Positions 49,051 to 57,180 of a DNA stretch of 64,000 nucleotides are shown in pieces. Within the stretch, counting starts at the first letter, position 1. The number at the start of each line of letters is the position of its first letter. The notes under the pieces are model-generated. The model saw only the letters and a list, made by a program, of their open reading frames with translations, was not told where the DNA came from and did not search any database. The position numbers and the translations under genes were made by a program. Source of the DNA: Proteus alimentorum (GTDB lineage Bacteria > Pseudomonadota > Gammaproteobacteria > Enterobacterales > Enterobacteriaceae); assembly GCF_002607735.1 (NCBI RefSeq), contig NZ_NBVR01000031.1:62001-126000 (forward strand). The letters run 5' to 3'.

Positions 49051-49107
49051 CCGTCATACTTCAAGCTGTAGCGTTGTTGACTACAACTTAAGTTATTTAG
49101 AGCACGC
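49051..49107. repeat. Imperfect palindromic intergenic repeat
   Basis: CGTCATACTTCAAGCTGTAG and CTACAACTTAAGTTATTTAG form the two arms of an imperfect inverted repeat. The left arm resembles a dispersed intergenic palindrome known to me from Yersinia, Serratia and Photorhabdus genomes (CATACTTCAAGTTGCAG...). Only this copy was noticed in the window. Confidence 0.45.
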
Positions 49108-49130
49108 ATCTCCCAATAAAATAAAAATGA

Positions 49131-49784
49131 TTATTCAGATTTTGAATGAGCATCATGTGATGTCGGTTTAGATGCTTGTTTTGTCACATCATCTGATAAT
49201 GCTTGTTCACTATTTTCTGTCGTTTCGTCTTCAGGTTGTTCTTCTGGTAAACGGTTATTCCAGATATAAACCACACTAGCGATAGTAAAGATAAAGGTTA
49301 AAATGGTTAACCCAAAGACTTTAAAATTAACCCAAGTCTCTTCCGCCAAAGAAAATGCCACATAAATATTACCAAGAGCACAAGCAAAAAAGAAAATTAC
49401 CCATGCAATATTGAGTTTTTTCCAATTTGCAGGCGGCATAGCAAGCTCTTTGCCTAACATTCTTTCCATTAACGTTTTGGGTGTAAATAACTGCATACCA
49501 ATTAAAACGATGGCAAAAATGGCATATATAGCTGTCACTTTCCATTTAATAAAATCAGCAGAATGGAAGAAGATGGTTAATGAACCAAAAATAGTGACCA
49601 CAATGGCGGTAATGAGCGGAGCTTTCTCAACTTTATGGAAAATAAGCCATGTCAAGCCGACTGAGATCCACGTTGCGATAATTAATGCACCTGAAGCATA
49701 GAAAATATCTTGCCATTTATAAAAGATAAAAAACACTAATAGTGGAGCAAAATCAAGTAATTGCTTAAGCCAGCCATTTTTCAT
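49131..49784 (-). CDS. yciB: Inner membrane septation protein YciB (IspZ family)
   Basis: A 217-residue protein with five predicted spans and the family motifs LLVFFIFYKWQDI, FFHSADFIKWKVTAIYAIFA and MLGKELAMPPANWKKLN. E. coli YciB (179 residues) interacts with cell elongation and division proteins and affects envelope integrity. Here the C-terminus carries about 38 extra residues, very acidic and polar (EEQPEDETTENSEQ, then SKPTSHDAHSKSE). Usually paired with yciC, from which it is now separated by the inserted SulP gene. Confidence 0.92.
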   Translation of the reverse strand: MKNGWLKQLLDFAPLLVFFIFYKWQDIFYASGALIIATWISVGLTWLIFHKVEKAPLITAIVVTIFGSLTIFFHSADFIKWKVTAIYAIFAIVLIGMQLFTPKTLMERMLGKELAMPPANWKKLNIAWVIFFFACALGNIYVAFSLAEETWVNFKVFGLTILTFIFTIASVVYIWNNRLPEEQPEDETTENSEQALSDDVTKQASKPTSHDAHSKSE

Positions 49785-50093
49785 AACAGATAGGAACCTA
49801 TGGTAATTAAATTCATAAACTTGGCTATTCTAATGCAAAGCGACAGAAAATGGGTAAACAATTGCATATCTTTAACGACAGAGTGTTAATTTATACAAGA
49901 AACGCTATTTTTTTCTGAAATAACTCAATGAAAAGTCAACGTAATTGCGTTTATGTAAAATTAAAACTCAAGCTTGAGTTATGAAAGAGGATTTAAATAT
50001 TACACTAGTATATGATTCATTAACTCATCATTATCACCCGCCACTTTTTGATGAATGCATAAATAAAAAAGTATTTCTGATAAGAGGAAATCA
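49785..50093. other. Divergent region between yciB and the SulP gene
   Basis: 309 bases. It holds a perfect 16-base palindrome (49965-49980) and a 38-codon ORF that overlaps the SulP start (49981-50097), both listed separately. Confidence 0.6.
49965..49980. promoter_or_regulatory. Perfect palindrome AACTCAAGCTTGAGTT
   Basis: A 16-base perfect inverted repeat 113 bases before the SulP start, in the only intergenic space shared by yciB and the SulP gene. Size and symmetry suit a dimeric regulator. None can be named. Confidence 0.5.
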
Positions 50094-50097
50094 ATGA
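49981..50097 (+). CDS. Possible 38-residue upstream ORF coupled to the SulP gene
   Basis: ATG at 49981, immediately after the palindrome, opens 38 codons ending in a TGA that overlaps the SulP ATG (ATGA). The peptide begins MKEDLNITLVYDSL, includes THHYHPP, and has one Cys. Its own ribosome site is weak (TTGAG). The stop overlap suggests translational coupling or a leader peptide, but chance cannot be excluded. Confidence 0.25.
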   Translation: MKEDLNITLVYDSLTHHYHPPLFDECINKKVFLIRGNQ

Positions 50098-51899
50098 ACG
50101 GAAAAAGAATAATAAAATGGATGCCAGGATTAGGCTTATTATTTAACTATAAGCGTGAATATTTTGGCTATGACTTAAAAGCAGGGCTTTCGGTTGCTGC
50201 CGTCGCACTACCTGTTGCCATTGCTTATACCGAATTATTAGGCATTAATGCTATTGTTGGATTGTATGCCTGTATTTTCCCCATGATTATTTATGCATTA
50301 TTTGGTACTTCTCGCCAATTAATTACGGGACCTGATGCAGCAACGTGTGCCGTTATTGCTGCAGTCGTTATTCCATTATCTGCTGGTGATGAAAATACAC
50401 GATGGCAACTTGCAATTATCATGACTGCAATGACGGGGTTTTGGTGTATTTTAGCCAGCCACTTTCGGTTAGGCGCTTTTACTGACTTTCTATCTCGTCC
50501 TATTCTTCAAGGGCTATTAAATGGTGTGGCGATCACCATTATGGTTGGGCAAATTAGTAAAGTATTTGGTTTTGACACTTCGCCAGATCACTTAATTGAA
50601 AAACTCATTGAAGTTCCATTTCGATTAATGGATGCACACTTACCTACGGTATTGATGTCAGCGATAACTCTCGCCTTATTATTGGGTATTCGCTATTTTC
50701 GTAGCCGATGGCCAGCACCATTAATCGCCATGGTTGTGATGACTTATCTTAGCTGGCAATTTGATTTAGCAAGCTATGGTATTGCTATTGTGAATAAAGA
50801 GGCGGGAAATGTTGACCTATTTCTGCCAGTCGTTTCGATGAGTGGATTTCATCCTGGTGTATTACGAGAATTATTGGTTCCCTCCATAAACTTGGCGGTC
50901 ATTAGCTTTGTAAGCTTTATGATGACAGCGCGCAGTTTTGCCAGCAAAAATGGTTATGACGTCGATGCAGACCAAGAATTAAAAGCATTAGGTATTGCCA
51001 ATATTGCGGCCGCGCTTTCACAAGGATTTGCTGTAAGTGCGGCAAGTAGCCGTACCGCAGTCAATGATTCTGTTGGGGGTAAAACGCAATTAGTTTCTAT
51101 TATCGCCGCATTGATGATTTTGCTCGTGTTGTTATTTATGACCGATTTTCTTGCTTATATTCCACTGTCTTCGTTAGGGATTGTGTTGATAGTTTCTTCT
51201 TGGTCATTGCTTAGTATTCGTCATATTTGGTCTTATCGTAAACGTAATAAACAAGCCTTTACCTTGGCATCATTTACCTTATTAGCCGTGTTATTAGCCG
51301 GATTGATTAATGGTATTGGTTTTGCTGTTCTATTAGGTTTATTGCAATTTTTACGTATTGTTTTTCGGCCAAGCGATCAGCTATTGGGTATTGATGAACA
51401 AGGAATGGTTCATTCAATGAATAAAGATAATGGAATTGAGCCAATTGAAGGCTTAATGATGTACCGTTTTAATTCACCTCTGACTTATTTTAATGTGGGT
51501 TACTTTAAAAAACGGGTACTTCAACTTGTTGATAGCGCACCTCAACGCCCAGCCTGGTTAGCTGTAGATGCGGCGGTAAGTTTTACCTATGACGATGTCA
51601 GCGTATTTGCGGCTATTGATGAACTCATACGAGAGTTACGAATAAAAGGCGTTAAATTGGTTTTAGCTGGGCGCAGAACGGAGTTAAATCGCTGGATTGA
51701 ACGTAACAGAATTTTGCTAAATGAAGATGACTTGATTATTGCTCCTGATCTCTACTTTGTGATCCGACTTTATCAAAGCCGACAGCAAATTAAAGAGAAA
51801 CAAAAAGAAGCCAGAAAAGAGGCATTAAAACAAGAAGCAGAGAACAACAAATCATCGATATCAGAAGTGCCGATAGAAAGTCAGACATCAACACCTTAA
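50094..51899 (+). CDS. SulP-family anion transporter with STAS domain
   Basis: A 601-residue SLC26/SulP protein. About 10-14 hydrophobic segments occupy residues 20-430 (GLSVAAVALPVAIAYTELLGI, LITGPDAATCAVIA, and SQGFAVSAASSRTAVNDSVGGKTQ at the conserved loop). A cytoplasmic STAS domain lies at about 450-565, and a charged Glu/Lys tail ends the protein. Substrates in the family include sulfate, bicarbonate and dicarboxylates; E. coli DauA is a relative. The SSRTAVNDSVGGKT segment is canonical. Inserted between yciB and yciC, which are adjacent in E. coli. Ribosome site AAGAGGAAA. Confidence 0.9.
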   Translation: MNGKRIIKWMPGLGLLFNYKREYFGYDLKAGLSVAAVALPVAIAYTELLGINAIVGLYACIFPMIIYALFGTSRQLITGPDAATCAVIAAVVIPLSAGDENTRWQLAIIMTAMTGFWCILASHFRLGAFTDFLSRPILQGLLNGVAITIMVGQISKVFGFDTSPDHLIEKLIEVPFRLMDAHLPTVLMSAITLALLLGIRYFRSRWPAPLIAMVVMTYLSWQFDLASYGIAIVNKEAGNVDLFLPVVSMSGFHPGVLRELLVPSINLAVISFVSFMMTARSFASKNGYDVDADQELKALGIANIAAALSQGFAVSAASSRTAVNDSVGGKTQLVSIIAALMILLVLLFMTDFLAYIPLSSLGIVLIVSSWSLLSIRHIWSYRKRNKQAFTLASFTLLAVLLAGLINGIGFAVLLGLLQFLRIVFRPSDQLLGIDEQGMVHSMNKDNGIEPIEGLMMYRFNSPLTYFNVGYFKKRVLQLVDSAPQRPAWLAVDAAVSFTYDDVSVFAAIDELIRELRIKGVKLVLAGRRTELNRWIERNRILLNEDDLIIAPDLYFVIRLYQSRQQIKEKQKEARKEALKQEAENNKSSISEVPIESQTSTP

Positions 51900-51940
51900 G
51901 TATTCTAGTGAAGTTTTATGAGTGTTGATAAATAAAAAGT

Positions 51941-52003
51941 AAAATCCCGTGATAAGTCGTTAATTTTGAACTGACCCCAGTTCACTTATACACGGGATTT
52001 TTT
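51941..52003. terminator. Long stem terminator with inner hairpin, after the SulP gene
   Basis: AAAATCCCGTG pairs with CACGGGATTTT, extended by ATAAGT/ACTTAT, and the loop contains its own stem TGAACTG-ACCC-CAGTTCA at 51967-51984. T run after the right arm. Between convergent genes, it can serve both. Confidence 0.75.
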
Positions 52004-52040
52004 ATTGGTAAATTTTGTAGGTAGCTATGCTTTGAATAAA

Positions 52041-52811
52041 TTAGCGCGAGTGTTGTGTTGTGTATTTGTTTTCAACCAACATAAACAAGCGAAACAAGTA
52101 AATAACCAACCAAGCTGAAGTCATATTTTTTAAGAAATAGAATAAAAATTTATGGAGTAAATCGGGTAAACCAACAGCCATATTACTAAAAATACCTACA
52201 CCAAACTGCAATAAAATCCAGATCCCTAATGCAGGAATAAGTGCACCTGACTCACCAAATCCCGTTTTCCAACCTAAGCGGATCGCTTTTCCCAGATTTT
52301 GTTGGCGGATTAAAGCTACTGGAGCAAGTGCAAATCCAACTAATAAAATGATCCCAGGAATAATGAGCATAAAGCCCGCACTAATCAAAATAGAGCACAG
52401 TAAAATCAATAGAAACATTTTAGGTAAACGAGGTAAGCTTGCATTAAATGTTTGACTTAATGTGACGTTATGACCTGTAGAGAGCGCCATGGCAAGCATT
52501 AGAATGACCAAGACAAGGATGCTTTGCTGTAGTAATTCAAAAATATAAATCATTAATACTTTTTTAAAGATCCCCACAACACTGTTATTCATTGCTTCTA
52601 ATTCAGCTGGTGTGATATCTGAGAATCTCGTTTTTTGAAAGTTAATAATAAATTCGTTTATTAACTGTGATTCTTGTGCGTTAGGCCCAATCATCAAGTA
52701 AATGGTAGCTAATAGAATGGCTAGAATAGCTGAAAGTATCACAATACTACGTTGTTCATTCTTATAAAAATTCAGACTGTCTCGGTAGATTGTGCGTGCC
52801 GTGGTAGGCAT
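52041..52811 (-). CDS. yciC: YciC family membrane protein
   Basis: A 256-residue inner membrane protein (UPF0259) with about six spans; N-terminal MPTTARTIYRDSLNFYKNE matches E. coli YciC (247 residues). Function unsettled; genetic links to envelope and osmotic stress are reported together with YciB. Divergent from ompW. Confidence 0.93.
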   Translation of the reverse strand: MPTTARTIYRDSLNFYKNEQRSIVILSAILAILLATIYLMIGPNAQESQLINEFIINFQKTRFSDITPAELEAMNNSVVGIFKKVLMIYIFELLQQSILVLVILMLAMALSTGHNVTLSQTFNASLPRLPKMFLLILLCSILISAGFMLIIPGIILLVGFALAPVALIRQQNLGKAIRLGWKTGFGESGALIPALGIWILLQFGVGIFSNMAVGLPDLLHKFLFYFLKNMTSAWLVIYLFRLFMLVENKYTTQHSR

Positions 52812-53243
52812 GAAACTGCTCCTATAAAAATAGACGGTGTCAATGCGCGTTATTGTACCTGCTACAACAACAAAAAGGGATATTTTCTCTTACTTCTCTT
52901 ATTCGTTTTTTTCTTGATGTTAATAATCAGAATACCCTCATTATTTAAAATAAAGCAAACATTGTTTTAACAAAAAAACAACCTTATTTTTAAATATATC
53001 TTTTTAGGATATTTTTTATTCAAAAAGTATTGCTAAGAATAAATTAAATTATAAGAAAAAATTGTATTAATGAGTAATTTGATGTGGATCAATTATAAAT
53101 AATCGCATTGATAAATAATAAAAAGAGAAATAACACTTTCCGCAAAAATAATTCCAAAGTTGTGATCGGTATTAGATCATAATTATCAATAAATGGTTAT
53201 ATTTTTAGCGGAGATTTTACTTATTACAGGAATGGGTTAAATA
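52812..53243. other. Upstream region of ompW
   Basis: 432 AT-rich bases between yciC and ompW. A perfect FNR box at 53079-53092 and AT-rich -10-like sequence near 53113-53120 put the ompW start of transcription around 53127, leaving a 5' untranslated leader of about 115 bases. Confidence 0.6.
53079..53092 (+). promoter_or_regulatory. FNR box upstream of ompW
   Basis: TTGATGTGGATCAA matches TTGAT-N4-ATCAA exactly. FNR activation of ompW without oxygen is known in E. coli, which supports the site. Confidence 0.88.
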
Positions 53244-53879
53244 ATGAAAAAACTTTCTGCGCTTATTTTAGCGGCTGCAACTCTTGCGCCTTCTATTTCT
53301 TTTGCTCATCAAGCGGGTGATTTTTTATTCCGTGCAGGCACTGCAACTGTTCGTCCTAATGCCGGTTCTGATAATGTATTAGATATTGGGCATTTCGAAG
53401 CTAATAATAATACCCAACTAGGTTTAACCTTTGGGTATATGATTACTGATAATATTGGTGTTGAATTATTAGCAGCTACTCCTTTTGAGCACAAAGTATC
53501 ATTAACAAACTTTGGTGAAATTGCGACTGTTAAACATTTGCCACCAACATTAATGGCACAATATTACTTCGGTAATGGCGAAGACAAACTACGCCCTTAT
53601 TTAGGTGCAGGTCTGAACTTTACCACTTTCTTTGATGAGAAATTTAATTCAGCAGGTAAAAACGCAGGTCTTTCTGACTTAGATTTGAAGGATTCATGGG
53701 GCTTTGCCGCACAAGCCGGTCTAGATTATAACCTCGATAAAAACTGGATGCTGAATGCGTCTGTTTGGTGGATGAATATTGAAACGGATGTTAAATTTAA
53801 AGCGGGTGAAGATAGACAATCAATTAGCACACGCCTAGACCCATTTGTATTTATGTTTGGTGTGGGTTACCGTTTCTAA
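53244..53879 (+). CDS. ompW: Outer membrane protein W
   Basis: A 211-residue eight-stranded barrel. Signal peptide to about residue 21 (PSISFA|HQAGD), family motif GDFLFRAGTATVRPN at the mature N-terminus, GVELLAATPFEHKV and YLGAGLNFTTFFDE in the middle, and C-terminus GVGYRF. OmpW forms a hydrophobic channel for small nonpolar compounds and is a colicin S4 receptor in E. coli. Controlled by FNR, judging from the site upstream. The last 20 or so nucleotides match the Ail-like genes at 43 kb. Confidence 0.95.
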   Translation: MKKLSALILAAATLAPSISFAHQAGDFLFRAGTATVRPNAGSDNVLDIGHFEANNNTQLGLTFGYMITDNIGVELLAATPFEHKVSLTNFGEIATVKHLPPTLMAQYYFGNGEDKLRPYLGAGLNFTTFFDEKFNSAGKNAGLSDLDLKDSWGFAAQAGLDYNLDKNWMLNASVWWMNIETDVKFKAGEDRQSISTRLDPFVFMFGVGYRF

Positions 53880-53911
53880 TTATTCTTTCTTTAAAAGAAT
53901 AATTCAGAATT

Positions 53912-53939
53912 AAAAGCGAAGATTATCTTCGCTTTTTTT
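53912..53939 (+). terminator. Terminator after ompW
   Basis: AAAAGCGAAGAT pairs with ATCTTCGCTTTT, followed by T. Confidence 0.9.
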
Positions 53940-54488
53940 ATCTTTTAAATCTGAACCAAACCTGTCACTTTTAGATTATATAAAGTCTCTGTTTTATTGT
54001 TGAATACATCATTTGTGGGTAATTAAAAATAGAGATAAATAGAAAAAGATGTATTTTAGATAAAACATTTAATATTAAAACATCAACAAAGGTGTATTTT
54101 ATATATATCTTATATTTTTGCCTTATTAATAAGATAAAAAAGTGTATTTTTATTTATTAAAAACGAATGATCTTTTAGTAAATAAAAGAAGGTACCATGT
54201 AGATGTATTTAAAACACATCTTTCATTTTATTTTAGTCAAAGCGCTTTGTGCACCAAGAGATAGAAAAAAATAAAAAAAGAATAAAAGGCGTTTAAGATA
54301 AGGGAGATTCATAAAAATAAGAAGATTAGGTTTTAATCATAAAATGATTAATTATTCTTTTTGATTGTTCTTTTTGTGAACGATTTTTAAGGCTGGATAA
54401 AAACAACCTTTTTTTAATCTATTGGCATTTTTTATAAAAATTGATCTGTCTTATGATAAAAGCTCATGCTGAGAATGACGTGCTTGGC
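53940..54488. other. Long gene-free stretch between ompW and the BON lipoprotein
   Basis: About 550 bases with no credible ORF. A terminator-like hairpin on the plus strand (AGATGT at 54201-54206, ACATCT at 54216-54221, then TTTCATTTTATTTT) could end an unannotated short RNA, but no promoter before it is clear. Confidence 0.4.
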
Positions 54489-54515
54489 AAAAAAAGACCA
54501 CCGAAAGGGTGGTCT
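54489..54515 (-). terminator. Terminator after the BON lipoprotein gene
   Basis: On the minus strand AGACCACC, loop TTTC, GGTGGTCT, then a run of seven T. Confidence 0.88.
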
Positions 54516-54554
54516 AAAAAGTAAGGCTAAAGGAAGACTAGAATAAAGAGGGGA

Positions 54555-54869
54555 TCAGCGGATCACCATTGAGTTGATAACACCTTTTACGCCTGTAACT
54601 TTACGGGTTGTTTCAATGGCACGGTTGGCATCCGCTTGAGAAGAGACAAAACCACTTAATTGAACTTTACCTTTAAATGTCTCGACGCTAATTTGTGTTG
54701 AGTTAAGATTTTTTTCACCTATTAATGCTGTTTTAACTTTAGTGGTGATCACGGAGTCATCAAAATAACCCCCAGTACCTTCTGATGTTGCAGTAGGAGA
54801 ACATGCTGATAAGGTAAACGCCATAAGTAATGCTGCCATAACAGCGGAGATTTTTGCCCATAGTTTCAT
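54555..54869 (-). CDS. BON-domain lipoprotein (OsmY/DolP-like)
   Basis: A 104-residue lipoprotein. Signal peptide and lipobox LSAC (Cys23), a short linker, then one BON domain (DDSVITTKVKTALIGEKNLNSTQISVETFKGKVQLSGFVSS, then VTGVKGVINSMVIR), the fold that binds phospholipids in OsmY and DolP. Usually found at the envelope under osmotic or membrane stress. I chose ATG 54869 (MKLWAK), with GGAG seven bases upstream; a TTG two codons earlier is less likely. A perfect 16-base palindrome lies 52 bases upstream. Confidence 0.85.
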   Translation of the reverse strand: MKLWAKISAVMAALLMAFTLSACSPTATSEGTGGYFDDSVITTKVKTALIGEKNLNSTQISVETFKGKVQLSGFVSSQADANRAIETTRKVTGVKGVINSMVIR

Positions 54870-54920
54870 TATCAAACTCCTTTTAATTACATTATTGATT
54901 GAGTATTTCTGAAAAGAAAA

Positions 54921-54936
54921 TATAAAGCGCTTTATA
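54921..54936. promoter_or_regulatory. Perfect palindrome TATAAAGCGCTTTATA
   Basis: A 16-base perfect inverted repeat upstream of the BON lipoprotein gene, where a promoter or operator would sit. No regulator recognised. Confidence 0.45.
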
Positions 54937-55090
54937 AAGTATGTGCAAAAAATAAAATTTTGCCAAATTTTTATCAGTGCAGTTCAAGTTTCTTGAAATA
55001 AGAGAAAAGGGGATATAGCACCATTTTATGCGGGTTAAGCAGCAAAATAAGCAATAAAAAGCGTGCGTTAATCACTGTGGATTTCAGAGT

Positions 55091-55132
55091 AATCCGCTTA
55101 GAAAAATAGCAAACTATTCCTCTAAAGCGGAT
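55091..55132 (-). terminator. trp operon end hairpin
   Basis: On the minus strand ATCCGCTTTAGA and TCTAAGCGGAT flank an inner AATAG-TTTG-CTATT stem, just after trpA. The T tract is short, so termination may be Rho-assisted, as in E. coli. Confidence 0.6.
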
Positions 55133-55144
55133 CAAAAAGGGCAA

Positions 55145-55951
55145 TTAGGCAATAGTTGCCGCTTTCATTTCTTTAACAAATTGAGTCAGTGTTTTAAGCA
55201 TTACCTCTGGCTGATGTAGGTTTTTCTCAATAATTTGAACAACCGCTGAGCCCGAAATTGCACCAGCCGCGCCATTTTCGATCGCTTCTTTTACTTGTCT
55301 AGGTTCTGAAATTCCAAATCCTTGTAATGCAGGGGGAGCATGATAGGTTTTTAGCTTGTCAGTAAGATGTGTTAGTGATTGTTCTGCTCGTTTATCTGTA
55401 CCGGTTACACCTGCTCTTGATAGTAAATAGGTATAACCTTTACCTGATGTTGCTAATTCTTGTAAAAGTTCATCATCAGCATTAGGAGGGCAAATAAAAA
55501 TAGGACTGATATTTGCGCGTTGTGCTGCTTCACGGAACTCTTTTGATTCACGTAAAGGTACATCACCAATTAAGACAGAATCTACGCCTGCTTGCTCGCA
55601 TTTATTATAAAAATTATCAATACCATTACTAAAAACAAGGTTGGCATAAACTAATAGGCCAATAGGAATATTAGGATGTTTTTTGCGCACATTTGCTAAA
55701 AGTGCAAAGCAATCAGTGGGAGTTACACCTATATTCAGTGCCCGTAAATTAGCACCTTGAATAGTAGGACCATCTGCAAGAGGATCGGAAAAGGGAATAC
55801 CAATCTCTAATGCATCTGCGCCACCTTCAATTAACGCATCAATAATGTGTAATGACAGCTCAGGTGAAGGATCACCTAATGTGACAAAAGGAACGAATGC
55901 GCCTTGCTGTTTTTGTGCTAATGCGTCAAAGCATACTTGATAACGGCTCAT
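55145..55951 (-). CDS. trpA: Tryptophan synthase alpha chain
   Basis: A 268-residue TIM barrel cleaving indole-3-glycerol phosphate to indole, which is channelled to TrpB. Catalytic Glu in [19 protein letters not shown] and Asp in the same segment, plus loop 6 GVTGTD. Same length as E. coli TrpA. ATG at 55951 overlaps the trpB stop by one base. Last gene of the operon. Confidence 0.97.
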   Translation of the reverse strand: MSRYQVCFDALAQKQQGAFVPFVTLGDPSPELSLHIIDALIEGGADALEIGIPFSDPLADGPTIQGANLRALNIGVTPTDCFALLANVRKKHPNIPIGLLVYANLVFSNGIDNFYNKCEQAGVDSVLIGDVPLRESKEFREAAQRANISPIFICPPNADDELLQELATSGKGYTYLLSRAGVTGTDKRAEQSLTHLTDKLKTYHAPPALQGFGISEPRQVKEAIENGAAGAISGSAVVQIIEKNLHQPEVMLKTLTQFVKEMKAATIA

Positions 55952-57141
55952 TAGATTTCTCCTCTTGCTGCTAAAATATCGTTTACAGTAAAAATATCTT
56001 TATCGCCACGGCCTGATAAATTGACAATTAATAGCTGCTCTTTATCAGGATTTTGTGCAATTAATTTCAGTGCATAAGCCAAGGCATGAGAAGATTCTAA
56101 GGCTGGAATAATCCCTTCACGGCGAGAAAGTGCTTTAAATGCTTCTATGGCTTCATCATCGGTAACAGAAACATAATCAGCACGACCAATGCTATTTAAA
56201 TGTGCGTGCTGAGGCCCGACAGAGGGGAAATCAAGACCGGCTGAAATTGAATATGACTCTTCAATTTGTCCTTCATCAGTCTGCATAATTGGGGACTTCA
56301 TACCAAAATAGATCCCTAATTTTCCGTGTTTCAGTGGTGCGCCATGTTCACCTGTTTCAATACCTTTTCCTGCAGGCTCAACACCAATGAGTTGCACCGA
56401 AGTTTCTGGAATAAAAGAAGCAAATAAACCGATAGCGTTAGAACCACCGCCAATACAAGCGATAGCCGCATCAGGTAGACGACCTTCACGCTCTAGAATT
56501 TGTGCTTTAGCTTCATCACCAATCATACGTTGAAACTCACGAACAATGGTTGGATAAGGATGAGGACCTGCCGCTGTTCCTAATAAGTAATGCGCGCGAT
56601 CGTAACAACCAGACCAGTCACGTAATGCCTCATTACACGCATCTTTTAAGGTAGATGAACCACTGTGAACAGGGATCACTTCGGCACCCATTAAGCGCAT
56701 ACGAAATACGTTAGGCGATTGACGTTCGACGTCTTTAGCTCCCATATAGATACGGCATTTCATATTAAGCAGTGCACAGGCTAAAGCAGTTGCAACACCG
56801 TGTTGACCCGCACCTGTTTCTGCAATAATTTCAGTTTTACCCATACGTTTTGCTAACAAGGCTTGACCCAATACTTGGTTAGTTTTATGCGCACCGCCAT
56901 GCAGTAAATCTTCACGTTTTAGATATAAACGAGTTCGCGTACCTTCCGTTAAATTACGACAGAGCGTGAGAGCCGTAGGTCTGCCTGCGTAATTTTTTAA
57001 TAAATCTTGGAATTCTTGCTGAAAAGAGGGATCGTTTTGCGCATCAATAAAAGCTTGTTCGAGTTGATCCAATGCAGGAATTAAGATTTCAGGCACATAT
57101 TGGCCACCAAATTCGCCAAAGTAGGGGTTAAGTTTTCTCAT
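55951..57141 (-). CDS. trpB: Tryptophan synthase beta chain
   Basis: A 396-residue pyridoxal phosphate enzyme joining indole and serine. Cofactor lysine in [20 protein letters not shown], catalytic Glu in ETGAGQHG, phosphate-binding GGGSNAIG. Its pyridoxal phosphate would come in part from the pdxH/pdxY genes elsewhere in this window. 39 bases after trpC(F). Confidence 0.98.
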   Translation of the reverse strand: MRKLNPYFGEFGGQYVPEILIPALDQLEQAFIDAQNDPSFQQEFQDLLKNYAGRPTALTLCRNLTEGTRTRLYLKREDLLHGGAHKTNQVLGQALLAKRMGKTEIIAETGAGQHGVATALACALLNMKCRIYMGAKDVERQSPNVFRMRLMGAEVIPVHSGSSTLKDACNEALRDWSGCYDRAHYLLGTAAGPHPYPTIVREFQRMIGDEAKAQILEREGRLPDAAIACIGGGSNAIGLFASFIPETSVQLIGVEPAGKGIETGEHGAPLKHGKLGIYFGMKSPIMQTDEGQIEESYSISAGLDFPSVGPQHAHLNSIGRADYVSVTDDEAIEAFKALSRREGIIPALESSHALAYALKLIAQNPDKEQLLIVNLSGRGDKDIFTVNDILAARGEI

Positions 57142-57180
57142 TGTGATGTCATCCTGTTTAAAATTTTATTTTTGTGAAAT

